From assembly GCF_028009165.1 (NCBI RefSeq), contig NC_079246.1:744001-808000 (forward strand): DNA of 64,000 bases. Direction: 5' to 3'. The stretch is from Akanthomyces muscarius. Lineage: Eukaryota > Ascomycota > Sordariomycetes > Hypocreales > Cordycipitaceae. This document shows positions 53,751 to 64,000 of the stretch, one piece after another. Below the pieces are notes generated by a model. That model made no database searches. It was not told where the DNA came from and saw nothing but the letters and a program-made list of their open reading frames with translations. A program made the position numbers and the translations under genes. The stretch's first letter is position 1. Every line of letters starts with the position of its first letter.

Positions 53751-55442
53751 ATGACCGAAATAGATGTGCACGAGCAGCGACTCGACCGTCGACTTCAGCT
53801 TACCGAGGGGCTCATCAGTCTTCCCTACGACCTCGTCTTGTATATAGAACGAGCCGTCGTCTATGCAGATCTTGGCTACCCCGACCTCGCCGCCGGCGAT
53901 GCGTACCGCGCGCTGTTACTGACAGACGAAGTCCTTACCGACGGGTTCGAGTTCCATGAGCAGGCTCTTTCAGCTCTGCGAATGCGGTTGCCGCCTCCAC
54001 TACCTGACGTTCTCTCGCACGGCAAGTTGGCTGAGGAGTGGCCACCCCATCTCGACGTTGAAACGCCGGACAATGACGAAACTGTGCATGCGCTGGCTCG
54101 CCTATGCGCAATCCGCGCCTATCAAATTATCTCTCTCAGTCTACTCCTGTGCGGCTGCCTCAAATCTGCATTCACTTTCTGCGAGCGTGGTCTCGCAGCC
54201 AGCCCGAACAACCAAGAGCTCCTAGATACCAAGAGCAACATCGAGACGATGGCTCGCCGACGGCTGCGCCGCGACAAGATTGACGTTAGCGATCTGCCCG
54301 ATTCAGGCCTCGTGCGCCGAGAAGTCTATCCGTGGAACGATCGCGAGCCCGATCGATTTGCGAAAGAGTCCCTCGAAACCCTCAACGCCGGCTTGAAGAA
54401 GGCGGCCCCCAAGTGTGCCATCCAAGTGGCCACGCTACCCGTCTTGCTGGAGAATGCAAGCAGTAGCACTGATTCGCTCGATATTATTCCCACATGCCAG
54501 CAACTGGGTGTGTTTGCGCAGGAGGACATTGAGCCGGGCGAGGCGGTGCTGCGTGAGTACACCCTACTCACGGCCAACAACAGACTCAAAGACTCGGTCT
54601 GCGACGCATGCAGTAGCGATCTTCCCCCCATTGGCAGCGAGCAAGAGCCAGTCCAGTGCGATGAATGCTATGACACCGTCTTTTGCACCCAGCACTGCCA
54701 CGACGAGGCCCAAGAACGATACCATCCCGCCGTTTGCGAAAAGGACGTTGACGCCATCGCAAAGGACGCCGATAAATACGAAGCCGGCGACACACTCTAT
54801 CTCCTCCTGCTTGCGCGCGTCCTCGCGCTCGCCGCGCACCAGGAAATAAATCCCCTCGACGTATCTGAGGTCAAGTTCATATGGGGCGACTTTGTGTCGA
54901 GTCGCACTAACGACATTGACGTCTCCCTATCGGCCGGCCCGCCACCCGAGTGGACGCTTCCCTTCTCCTTCAAGTACAACATCGAAACGCCACTACACGT
55001 CCTCGAGAAGATGGACATTGACATTTTCGCCACGCTTGCCGACTACGACCTGTGGATCCTCAACACGCTGTACGCCAAATTCCGCGGCACCGCCTCCGCC
55101 AGGAAGAGCCTACGTGACGGCCGCCCTGACGTCGCTGCCGTCCACCCGTACTGGTGCCTCGCCAACCACGACTGCGACCCCAATGTGACCTGGGACTGGG
55201 GTGGCCGCATGGTTCTCTGGGCCAAGAAAGAACGCAAAGCCGCTGGCCGACCCGGCGGGATCAAGAAGGGAGAGGAGATCCTAAACCACTACTGCGACAT
55301 TGACCTGCCCGTTCAGGAGCGCCGTGAGTGGGCTCGCGGCAGCCTTGGCGGCTGGTGCATGTGTCAGCGATGCAGAACCGAGTCTGCCACGGAGGAGAAC
55401 GGTGACGAGGGTAAATACGGCAGTGCTGGTCATAGCTTGTGA
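53751..55442 (+). CDS. SET-MYND-type protein lysine methyltransferase-like
   Basis: A single exon of 563 aa. Seen: an N-terminal helical/TPR-like part (LYIERAVVYADLGYPDLAAGDAYRAL), a split SET domain starting near PTCQQLGVFAQEDIEPGEAVL, an interrupting Cys-rich MYND-like zinc module (CDACSSDL..CDECYDTVFC..HCHDEAQERYHPAVC), the SET-C motifs NHDCDPNVTW and GEEILNHYCDIDL, and a post-SET-like WCMCQRC. Known of the family: SMYD-type enzymes methylate lysines on histones or other proteins using S-adenosylmethionine. The usual NHSCxPN reads NHDCDPN; the Asn-His needed for cofactor binding is kept, and the GEEI..Y tyrosine is present. The substrate is not predictable. Probably nuclear or cytosolic. 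Confidence 0.9.
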   Translation: MTEIDVHEQRLDRRLQLTEGLISLPYDLVLYIERAVVYADLGYPDLAAGDAYRALLLTDEVLTDGFEFHEQALSALRMRLPPPLPDVLSHGKLAEEWPPHLDVETPDNDETVHALARLCAIRAYQIISLSLLLCGCLKSAFTFCERGLAASPNNQELLDTKSNIETMARRRLRRDKIDVSDLPDSGLVRREVYPWNDREPDRFAKESLETLNAGLKKAAPKCAIQVATLPVLLENASSSTDSLDIIPTCQQLGVFAQEDIEPGEAVLREYTLLTANNRLKDSVCDACSSDLPPIGSEQEPVQCDECYDTVFCTQHCHDEAQERYHPAVCEKDVDAIAKDADKYEAGDTLYLLLLARVLALAAHQEINPLDVSEVKFIWGDFVSSRTNDIDVSLSAGPPPEWTLPFSFKYNIETPLHVLEKMDIDIFATLADYDLWILNTLYAKFRGTASARKSLRDGRPDVAAVHPYWCLANHDCDPNVTWDWGGRMVLWAKKERKAAGRPGGIKKGEEILNHYCDIDLPVQERREWARGSLGGWCMCQRCRTESATEENGDEGKYGSAGHSL

Positions 55443-56153
55443 CGGCCGCAAAAGAACATGCGTTGGAGGACGCGCTGTTTTGCAACTGGCTTGTTCGGCC
55501 TCTCCTCTTCGGATATACCAAGATTCCATGTAAATGATGGTGATGGCGCCGACGACGTCTTCGCGGTATACGGGCAAGACGCACATGATGCACATATATA
55601 TAGAGATATCAACACGACTAAAGTAAGCTCGGAAAAAAATATGAAAATAAATGAAATCATATCTATTAGTAATACAAATAATTCAACTCGAAAATGGATT
55701 TGAAAACAAAACAAGCCAAATCTACTGGCGACATGACTCGAAATAAAAATTGTGCAGTCACGAAAAGAAGCCATTTACTGGTGACGTAGACTGTTTTATT
55801 GAGGAATATTTACTTGGACATTTAGTTGGTCAATATGGGTTCGAGGAGAGGGGCTCTCTGGAGTCTTCTTTCTTGTTTTTGGCTCTTGTGCTTGTAATTC
55901 CAGACTTGTGATATCGTAAAAATTAACTACGTCTAAGCTTGCTGCTAAATCTCTTCTCATTGGCAACAAGGGAAAAACGAAGAAGGAAAAGGGATGCTGG
56001 TTGTGCTCCCTTGGTGCAAAAAGAAAAACGATACAAAAGGCCGCCTTTCGCTTGCATATCAAGAAAAAAAAAGGGTCAGGTGCGTAATCCCATCAGAGAC
56101 AGCCTTCTCCTCCCGCTTTCACAGTATTTTTGTCCGTCATCGTTCTCCAATTT
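55443..56153. other. intergenic between convergent genes
   Basis: Very AT-rich 3' flanks (for example 55600-55750). No gene was seen. Confidence 0.4.
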
Positions 56154-58300
56154 CTAGCGGTTTGAGCCGGGCAGCGGCCGAGGGCCGACAATCTGTCTGC
56201 GTCCGGCGCCGATACCCTGGTTGCCTCTGTTCTGCGAGTCGCCGCCGGTGTAGCCGCTCCACTGACCGACGTCCCAGCGTCCACCCATGCCGCCGCCGAT
56301 GCCGTCGACGCCCTCGCCGGACGGCACGGCGCGGGCCGTTTCCTTCTGGGCCTCCTCCCACTCGCGCTGGCGCTCGCGCTCCATTTCCATCTCGCGCTCG
56401 AGGAGCGACTTGCCGGCCCAGCCGCCGGCCTTGGTCTTGGCCTGGCTCTGCTGCCGCCGCCGGTCCTCGGCGTCACGCTCCTCGGCGCTGCTGCCAATCT
56501 CACGCGAGTACGTCTGCGGTGCCGCGGGCGACTTCGGGGCGGGGTTGCTGGCGAGGAAGCGGCCGGTGCGATTTTGCGGTGTGGGCGGTGATTGGTACGT
56601 CGCAGGGTCGGGCAGAGGTCGGCTGCTGCCACCCGTGTTGTGCGACTTGACCTGGGGCGTGGTAGCGGTTGGGTCGGGCAGAGGGCGTGGTGATTGCGGT
56701 GGCGGTGGAGAGCGAACGGCAGGCGCCGGTGGCTCTGGCGTACGCTGATGTTGGATATGCTCAGGTGCGCGCCGCACTGGCTCGGGCGTTGGGGACTGCT
56801 GCTGCTGCTGCTGCTGCTGCTGGCTCCATTGGGTCTGCAGGTATTCTCGCTCGCCTTGTGCCCAGGAATCCTGTCGCATGGGCGGGCTTTGGACAGGCGC
56901 CGCAGCCCGTGGTCGGCTTCGAGATCTGGCCTTGGGAGATTTTGTCCCAACAGATGGTGACTTGAATGCGCCTGCACCGGAGATGACAGATGACCTGTTG
57001 GACCCGCGTCCTTGTCGCTCCCGTTCGTATTCCGCCTCGCGCTGTCGTGCCTTTTCGAGCTCTTTTTCAAGGGCTTTTATACGGCTGCTGTCGTCGGTTG
57101 CGTCGCCGCTAACAGCACGGTCGGCGGCCTGATGTTGGCTCAGGTACTGGCCACGCAGCTTCACCGGGCTACGGCTCCTCGCTCTCTGCCGTTCCTCCTC
57201 TACCTTAGCCTCGGCTTCAGCCTCCTCCTTCTTACGTCGCTCTTCCGTCAGCTTCCACTGGCGCTCTTCCTCCTCCCATCGTCGCCTCTCGTCGTCGGCC
57301 TTTTGGCGCAGCCTTCGCGTTTCTGCTTCCCAGCGCTCCTCCTCTTCCCTTTTTGCCTGAGCCTCTTCTGCTGCCAGTCGTTCTCGCTCGCGCTCCTCTT
57401 CTTCTTGTCTCTGTCGTTCTTCTTCAGCTGCTTGGTCTTTGCGCATGCGTTCCTTCTCGGCCAGGCTGGGAACCCGTGGACCGCTGTTGATGATTTGTCT
57501 GCGGCCACCAAACTGAATGCCAAGGTTACCTTGACTGGCACCGCCCATATAACCATATTGTGAGATATTCCAGGCTGGGGTCGACGCGTTCTCTTGCTGC
57601 TTGCTGCTCCAGGTACTAACCGGGCCAGGTGAGCCAGTGTCGCGCGTCGGGCTCTTTGTCGGGCTCCAGCGGCCGGAGGCTGAGTCGCCCGTTCGGGAAG
57701 GGAGCATGTTGGATCGATTCGTATTGCTGTATGCGGATGAAGTGTTGCTCGTAATCGAGGCTCCGCGGCCACGGAGGCCCCCGGGAGTAGATGGCCCGCC
57801 GCCGGGATGCGACCTGGGACCAATGGCGCTAGGAAACCGCTGCGGATTGACACCGTGTGCAGCTCTGCTGAATGCGCCGAGGCACTGCAGCACTTGCGCG
57901 GGGTCTTTCTGCTCGTAGAGGTCGACGGTGAGGAAGATGTCGTGCTCGTGGAGGTTCAGCGGCGGTGACTGGCAGGCTCGGAGAAAGTGGGAGATGTTTT
58001 CCATTTGCACAAAGGGCATGGCAGATTGCTTAAACTTGATTCCAGGAGGGGGTATGGCGAGATTAATGAGCCTGCAAGGTTTTGCGATGGTTAATAGTGC
58101 AATTTGGAGGGGGCACTCGCGGGCAAGACTCACTTGCATAGAGCAACGCCATCTTTCAGGCCCTCGAGGAGGTCTGACGAGGACAGCTTCTCGCCTAGCG
58201 ACTCTTCCACCCACGTCCGCGCCTCATTGGCGGCGGCCGGGGTGTATTTGTCAAGTCGCATCTTGCGCAGATCCTTGTCCAGCGACGACACGGACGCCAT
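56154..58300 (-). CDS. calponin-homology actin-binding protein with calponin repeats (transgelin/Scp1-like, two exons)
   Basis: Exons 58134-58300 and 56154-58071 give 694 aa. Seen: a type-3 calponin-homology domain (residues about 22-128) with ARTWVEESLGEKL, LLEGLKDGVALCKLINLA and MENISHFLRACQ; a first calponin repeat (about 222-250: AWNISQYGYMGGASQGNLGI); a long Glu/Arg coiled coil (about 265-410); a polyQ run of nine from CTG/CAG triplets (56795-56821); Pro-rich SH3-ligand-like stretches; and a second, divergent repeat at the C-terminus (about 655-690: RWDVGQWSGYTGGDSQ). Yeast Scp1 is only about 200 aa (CH plus one repeat), so this is a much longer filamentous-fungal form. Role: F-actin bundling at patches or hyphal tips, inferred from the domains. 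Confidence 0.9.
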
Positions 58301-59565
58301 GGTTGGCGTGTAGGGCAGAGTAGTAGGCTTTCAATGCCGCTGCTCTTCAAAGTATTTGGTGCCTTGGGGAGATTCGGCAGACAAAGAACCAGACGGGCGG
58401 TCCGGAGGGTCGCAAGGCGGGAAGACCGGAATGCAAGTTGTTGTATTGGGGTTAGCACTCTGGTATTTGGCGCATTTCAGGGCAGCAGGTCGCAGGTGAA
58501 AAAGGAGGGGCAGACTTGGGGGGAGTGGACGGGTATGACGACGCAGACTATTAGAGGTGAATGTCCGAAGAGGTCGGTTTTGGCACAGTCGCACTGAAAG
58601 GGTTCGGAAACTGCCCACCGAGTATTGCGAGTTGTAAAGTGGTGGGGGTTGCACGAGCAGGAGCTGAAGCTGGCGAGGAAGATGTTGTGGCCTGGAAGCG
58701 AAGCGTGGCGGGCACGTCGTCATCAACAAAAGAGACAGGCTGCTGGCAGCGGGGTCGGGGGCCATGGCAGGCTGGCCCGTACGGCCCGTTCCAAGGAAGA
58801 CAAGGTACTTTTAAGCAAAACTCTACAGCGCTGTTTTAGCGGCGTTTTAGCGTCTTTTCCGGACACCGCAGAGGTACCTTTTCTGTTCACGCCGCTTTCT
58901 TCACCAAACAAGCTGCCTAATTCGGCGCTAACCTGATCCCCACGGGCAACCCAGCCCGCTAGCCATTCCACTTGGTTACCCTAGACATGCTTAACAGGAC
59001 TGATATACCCGTGGCCACGCGCCACGTCTTGCAAGAATACTTTAGGGACGATTTTATGGTCTAACTAATAACTTTCGTGTATGACTGTGCGTTGATAGGG
59101 TGTAGCATGTGCTGAGCCGTGCTTAGTATCTGCGTAACGTGTTCGGCCGCTGTTAAGCGGGTAGCCGAATCGACGCGACTGAGACCAGTATGGGCAATGA
59201 TACCGTAGCGGAAGCAATATAATATCGAAAATCAGTTGCAAGGGTAGGATTTCATTGCTGCCTAGAAGTAACGCGCCCCTCGACAGCGCCACACAACTTG
59301 ATGGCGGTTGCGACGCCCAGCTAAAGTCTATCTTCACATTGTGTAAGCCACAGCTCAGCTCAACACCGTGACAAACATCACGACACCACTGCGAATGCGA
59401 AATACGAGACAACCCCGTCCCAACTATATATGAGTCGAGCGATGCGACTCCAATAACGCCAATGAAGTCTTTGAAATATCATTGACAAATTCAGTCATCA
59501 AATCATCACATTTTGCTGCTTACAGTCAGGCACCACACATTCACCACAACCACCAAAAACAAACC
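58301..59565. other. intergenic, no gene seen
   Basis: The divergent spacer between the calponin-like gene and the PhnB-like gene. No supportable coding sequence was seen. Confidence 0.4.
59425..59432 (+). promoter_or_regulatory. candidate TATA box of the PhnB-like gene
   Basis: TATATATG lies about 135 bp upstream of the ATG at 59566 in an otherwise mixed-composition spacer. The assignment is by position only. Confidence 0.35.
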
Positions 59566-60072
59566 ATGGCCGCTCCCCTCATCACCTGTCTCTGGTTCTC
59601 CAACCAAGCCCAGGAAGTCGCGGAATACTACGTCTCCATCTTCGCCCCCGACTCTGCCATCACCAGCACCAAGCACCACACGGCCGGCGGCCAGGCCACG
59701 CACAAACAGCCCGCCGGCTCCGTGCTCCTCGTCGAGTTTACGCTGCGCGGGCAGAAGTTCGTGGCCCTCAACGGCGGCGACCCGCAGGACACCTGGACCT
59801 TCACCCCGCGCCTCTCGCTCCAGGTCGACTGCGCGGACCAGGCCGAGGTGGACCGCTTCTGGGCGGCGCTCGGCGCCGGGGGAGACGAGTCGGCGCAGCG
59901 CTGCGGCTGGCTAGCTGACAAGTACGGCGTCTCCTGGCAGGTGGTGCCCGCGGCCATGAAGACGTTCCTGGCCGCCGAGGACAGGGAGGCGGCGGATCGG
60001 GCCATGGTGGCCATGATGGGCATGAAGAAGCTGGATGTTGCGGCGCTGCAAAAGGCGTTTGACAATGCGTGA
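59566..60072 (+). CDS. PhnB-like / glyoxalase-fold (3-demethylubiquinone-type) protein
   Basis: A single exon of 168 aa starting at MAAPLITCLWFSNQAQEVAE. Seen: the PhnB signature ITCLWFSNQAQEVAEYYVSI, the core GSVLLVEFTLRGQKFVALNG, and C-terminal CGWLADKYGVSWQVVP. This is the vicinal-oxygen-chelate (glyoxalase/bleomycin-resistance) fold often annotated as a 3-demethylubiquinone-9 3-methyltransferase, a misleading name because ubiquinone methylation is done by a different family. Length and motif order match bacterial PhnB-like proteins, which are commonly found in fungi too. The function is unknown. No signal peptide is present. Confidence 0.85.
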   Translation: MAAPLITCLWFSNQAQEVAEYYVSIFAPDSAITSTKHHTAGGQATHKQPAGSVLLVEFTLRGQKFVALNGGDPQDTWTFTPRLSLQVDCADQAEVDRFWAALGAGGDESAQRCGWLADKYGVSWQVVPAAMKTFLAAEDREAADRAMVAMMGMKKLDVAALQKAFDNA

Positions 60073-60279
60073 CGAAACAGGAAGCAAAGTACAAGTAAAG
60101 GAGTGGCCCAATTCTATGAGGATCATGCTTTGGTATCAATGGATTGAATTACAACGCTACATGGAATCTATAGCAGAAAAACTCTATGCAAAAAATGAAA
60201 CACCAGAGGCCGCTTCTATGCGTCAATGCAATGCTCACAACTGCGCAAAGTGCAGTCAGTCTTTTCTTTTTCAGTGAGC

Positions 60280-62239
60280 TCAATTGCTCTTTTTCTCCTC
60301 CACTGCCGTCTGCTCGACCGCTTTCCCTTCCCTCTGGCGCCTCGCTTCCATCTTTGCCGCGCCCTTGGCCCTCTTGGCGTCCATGCGCGCCTGGTCCTCG
60401 CGCAGCTGGCGGATGAGCCTGCTCTTGGCGCGGATCCTGCCTCCGTAGCGCCAAAACACAAACGGGATCGGGATCATGATGATCTCGAGGACGCCGAGGA
60501 CGGTGCCGGCCCAGCGCGGCGTCAGCGTGTTGTACATGGTCGGGCCGGCCAGCGGCAGCGTGCCGCCGATGACGCTGCGGATAAAGGCGTTGCCCGACAG
60601 CGCGCTGGCGGCGTAGATGCCGTAGGCGGCGGCGATGTAGTTGGAGCCGTAGATGAAGACGATTGTGTTGCCGAAGCCAAAGGGGATGCCAAAGGCAATG
60701 GGCACCGCCCAGTGGATGCTCGTCGGCAGGCACGTCCACGAAAAGCCCATCTGGCCGATGCTCGCGGCGATGGAGCCGGCCGCCATGACAATGGCCTGCG
60801 CCTCGGGCAGAACCTTGCCGGTCTCGGGATCGCGCGGCTGGCGGTTGATGATGCGCCGGAAAATGGGCTCGCCGCAGAGAGACGTGAGCGTTCCGATGCC
60901 GATGCCGATGAAAGATAGGCCGGTGGTGCCGGCAGACCAGCCGCGATGCTGTGAGAAGACGATGGGATAGGCGACGAAGCAGAGATATAAGACGGCATAG
61001 ACAATGGAAATCCTAGCGAGCGACGAGTCAGTGCATGATGGCGGACTGGGGTCTTGGCAGCGATTTGACTTACCATACGTTCATGAACCACAGAATAGGT
61101 TCGGTAGCGGCGAGAATAAACGGTCGGCTCAGGTTCACCTTTAGTAGATGAAACGTTGACAGCTTGTAGTCATATTGGCACCAGTATCGCGGGTCATCGT
61201 TTTCCTTGCGCAGGCGGGCCGCCTTTCTGCGAAGAATGGCTGGCGCATACGTCTCTTTGACGCTGAGCATCATGAAAAAGGTGACGCCGCCGAGGATGAG
61301 AATGACCCAATTGGCCCATCGCCAGCCCAGGTACTGGAAGACGAAGCCTCCGATGATCGGACCGGTGACGGGCCCGTTCATCGGGGCCAGACTGAAGAGC
61401 GACATTGTGCGCGCCAGGTAGTCGGGGTGCGAGATGTCGACGACTGTGCCCGGCGCATTTCCCACCATGACGGAACCAAACAAAGCACTGTGCGGCGTTA
61501 GTCGATGGGTGGTGAAATTTGCAGTGACCCGATAATGAACCCAGTGGAAGATTGTGACTTACTCGAAGAATCGAACGACAATGATGCTCGTCAGCGAGTG
61601 CGCGACGCCGGAAGGGATAATCAGCAGCGCCCAGCCGGCGATGCAGACGAGGTAGACGTTGCGCCGGCCGTAGAGCTCGCTCAGTGGCGCGACAATCAGG
61701 GTGCCGACGGCCAGGCCGAGGAGGTAGGTGGTGAGGCCGAGGGTGACAATGGTCGTCGAGGCGCCAAACTCGGCGGCCAGGCCGGGCGTCGACGCCGTGT
61801 AGCTGCTGCTGTAGAGGGTGGTGCCCCAGGTGCCGATGGAGGCGACGAAGACGGTCCAGCCGCGGTACCAGAGCGGCCAGTTCTTGGGGTTCTCGGGGTC
61901 GCCCTCGTCAAAGATGACCTCGAACTCGGGCGCGCGCGAGGCGACGCTGCTGGCGCTGGCGCCGGAGCGGGTGTAGGTGATGGGCTCGCGGGCGGCGCGC
62001 TCCTCCTCGGTCTCGAGGTCGACGGTGACGGCGTGCTCGAGCGTCTCGTAGAGGTCGTCGTTGTCGATGCGCTCCGTCTCGACCGAGGCGCGGCTGCGGA
62101 CGGACCGCGCGCCGCCGGTCGTGTGCTTGATGGCTTCAAATTTGGGCGACGAGCCGTCCGTGTCCGAGGGTGAGGACGAGCTGGACGGTGGCACGGCGTA
62201 GGCCTTTTCTGGATCGTGTGGTGGTGGTGGCGGCGCCAT
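60280..62239 (-). CDS. MFS multidrug exporter, DHA1 family (three exons)
   Basis: Exons 61563-62239, 61074-61487 and 60280-61012 give 607 aa. Seen: a disordered acidic N-terminus with the DHA1 marker GDPENPKNWPLWYRG, motif A APLSELYGRRNVY, motif C region MNGPVTGPIIGGFVFQYLGW, and 12 predicted membrane spans. After TM12 there is a long basic/acidic helical tail (RLIRQLREDQARMDAKRAKG), as in the other DHA1 gene at 10.1 kb. Known role: drug or metabolite proton antiport at the plasma membrane. Splice joins DA|LFG and VW|ISI keep frame with GTAAGT donors. The substrate is unknown. The two transporters are 50 kb apart and differ in sequence, so they are not a recent tandem copy. Confidence 0.9.
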
Positions 62240-63995
62240 CCTGAACAGACGGGAAAGAAAAGAAAAAGCCGTTGAAGAATGGGTGTCTGAGACAGCTAGT
62301 TACAGTCTCGGCTAAGAGAGAGAGAGAGGGTGTGTGGTTCGGCACCCGAGTATCTGATTTGAGTCTATACACGACAACACCTGCAGGGCAAGACACGAGG
62401 CTTCAACATTGGGCTTGAGCTGTCTGGCGATAGAATGCTAAAGGCAGAGGGAGAGAGAGAGGAGGGGGAGAAAAGGCAAGGCAATGTCGGAATCCTTTTG
62501 ACGCTGGGCCTGATTTCTCTTTCCCATTTTTCCCCCCTCCCCTCCTTCACAATAACCGGGGGAACGCACAAGTCGCAACCAAGCTAGCAATGCTACCCCC
62601 CGCCCTCGCAATCACTTTTAATTTAGCGTTTTTGCAGGTTAGTAGAGTGACCAAATTGAGCTTGTAATGGGCTGGTAGCCTGGCGCGCCGACCGGACCCC
62701 CGTGGCGGAAACAGGCCGCCAATAACTGAGCCGAAGAGGACGCCACGTCCGCGGACTCTGATCCGGGACTCGGAAAGGCTGACCTGGAGGGTTGCGTGCT
62801 GTGACGGTGGTGCGTAGATGCAGTTTTGTCTGGGTGGCCGTGTTACAACGTGACTAGACGGAGCTTTTCTTCTTCTCTTCTCCAATGTCGCAATTATTAC
62901 TGATGGTTGTCTTGCGCACCGGGTAATATCGAAACTGGTACAGAGACAGAGGAATAGGAACAAGACTTTTTTTCCCAGACTGTCACCGGAACCCCATCCT
63001 TGCAAAAGGAGGGGGCGCACCGGGCCCACGAGCACCGGGCAGTCTTGTCCGATCGGCCGAGTCATAAGGTAGGCATGTAATGTGGAAGGGCGCGGCGCCA
63101 AGCCACTCACTGTCGACATGACATGACAGGACAAGACAGACAGGGCTGCAAGAACGATGCCAAGTCGGGACAAATCAATCAGTAGCTCTATACAAAGTAT
63201 TCAACTATTTGTTCACGGTGCAAACTCGGCCACGAAGAGTCCTGACAAGATTGTGTGAGCGAGCCAAGTGCAAGGCCCGGCCTCGGCCATGACCCAAGTA
63301 CTAGTTCAGGCTGTGGCAGCGACAGTTATTTATCAGCGAAAACGGCGACGGGGAACACGGACGGGCACGCGCCAACACATCCCTGTCGCCGCGGGCCTAC
63401 AAAACTGCCGTCTGAGACAACCGTGACGATTGTGCAGAGGATCATCAGTGTGTGGTTGAAAGGGCGGTGTTGTGTGCTGTGATGTCGGAATCTCCAAACT
63501 GGACACGGGCATTCATTCTCCCGAGCGGAACCCCATGTTCCGTGCTTCCGAGGGGCAGCAGCTTCAAAAGACAGTCAAAAGGCAAACTTTTGGACGCGCA
63601 CGGATAGGCAGAGAGAAATGCTTGAGCAATATGAATTGATCCTGATGCAAATTTATAATTTCCTGTACGGCCATCCACGGGCATTGTTCAGCTCTGCAGC
63701 GTGCCCCCGGGGTACGTTGCAGCGCTGGTGGCCACCTGCAGCCCGGGAGCTTGTAGCGCTGTGCTTGGCGGGCTAGCGCCGCCCGCCGCACTGTAGCCAG
63801 CCCTGCAGCCAAGTTACCCTAGGTACCAAGCTCCTGGCAGTTCGCTGTGGCAAACCGAGCTTGGGCCGGCCTGTAGGCAGCGCCAAAAAAAAAAAGTGTC
63901 CCGCCGAACGAACGACAGCACCATCGACGGACGCAGAACCAACGACTTGGTCAACCCGACGACAGCCCCATCCCTACCGCGCAGCCCTCGCGACA
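62240..63995. other. intergenic, no gene seen
   Basis: About 1.75 kb up to the right edge. It includes GA-rich tracts (GAGAGAGAGAG near 62318 and 62450) and CCTAGGTACC near 63819-63828. A short TATA-less leader may lie near the edge. Confidence 0.35.
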
Positions 63996-64000
63996 ATGGC
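63996..64000 (+). other. possible start codon of a plus-strand gene leaving the window
   Basis: CGCGACAATGGC ends the window: an ATG at 63996-63998 in good fungal context after a C-rich ~100-nt leader. Only two codons are present, so this is a weak call. Confidence 0.25.

Noticed and set aside
1..64000. Transposons or RIP-mutated repeats
   Set aside because: No transposase, reverse transcriptase, long terminal repeats or long AT-rich C-to-T degraded blocks were seen.

Overview
The window reads as nuclear DNA of a filamentous ascomycete, most likely a sordariomycete and probably Hypocreales. Genes are compact and carry short (about 45-120 nt) introns with GTRNGT donors, CTRAC branch sites and YAG acceptors. 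Coding regions favour C- and G-ending codons, spacers are 0.3-2.4 kb, and the products belong to conserved fungal families. I found no rRNA, tRNA, transposon, CRISPR array or prokaryotic feature. The order assignment is inferred from gene style and family resemblance, not from a search.

Layout. 1-9.4 kb: the 5' end of a secretory-protein gene leaving the left edge, the ER Hsp70 LHS1, a degenerate protein-kinase-like gene, a coiled-coil/RGG-box gene, a four-exon CENP-W histone-fold gene, and prefoldin subunit 4 divergent from it. 10-15 kb: a DHA1-type MFS exporter facing a large serine-rich protein of unknown function. 17-27.5 kb: four plus-strand genes, namely MET6 (with a 5'UTR intron), an AT-hook protein, a cytosolic S9 (DPP IV-like) peptidase carrying a VHL-beta-like segment, and THR4. 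28-32.5 kb: a mitochondrial carrier with a GC-AG intron and a cytosolic arylsulfatase, both on the minus strand. 34.8-42.8 kb: an MFS sugar transporter, TMA46, tiny OST4, and YRA1/ALYREF with a 780-nt intron. 43-51.4 kb: a 101-aa hypothetical gene next to a simple-sequence-rich spacer, the p23 co-chaperone SBA1, ESCRT-III VPS24, a low-complexity hypothetical gene, and 6-phosphogluconolactonase. 53.7-62.2 kb: a SET-MYND methyltransferase-like gene, a calponin-homology protein with calponin repeats, a PhnB/glyoxalase-fold protein, and a second DHA1 MFS exporter. A possible start codon of another plus-strand gene sits at the right edge.

The genes are mainly housekeeping: ER folding and glycosylation (LHS1, OST4), cytosolic folding (prefoldin, p23), methionine/threonine and sulfur metabolism (MET6, THR4, sulfatase), mRNA export and translation (YRA1, TMA46), endosomal sorting (VPS24) and kinetochore assembly (CENP-W). 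They do not form an operon-like or biosynthetic cluster. The most interesting signals are in gene structure: the very long YRA1 intron, which parallels the autoregulatory intron of yeast YRA1; an intron directly before the YRA1 stop codon; tandem in-frame acceptors; a GC-AG intron; a pseudokinase; and the VHL-like insertion in a peptidase. Exon boundaries were assigned by hand from splice consensus and reading-frame continuity.
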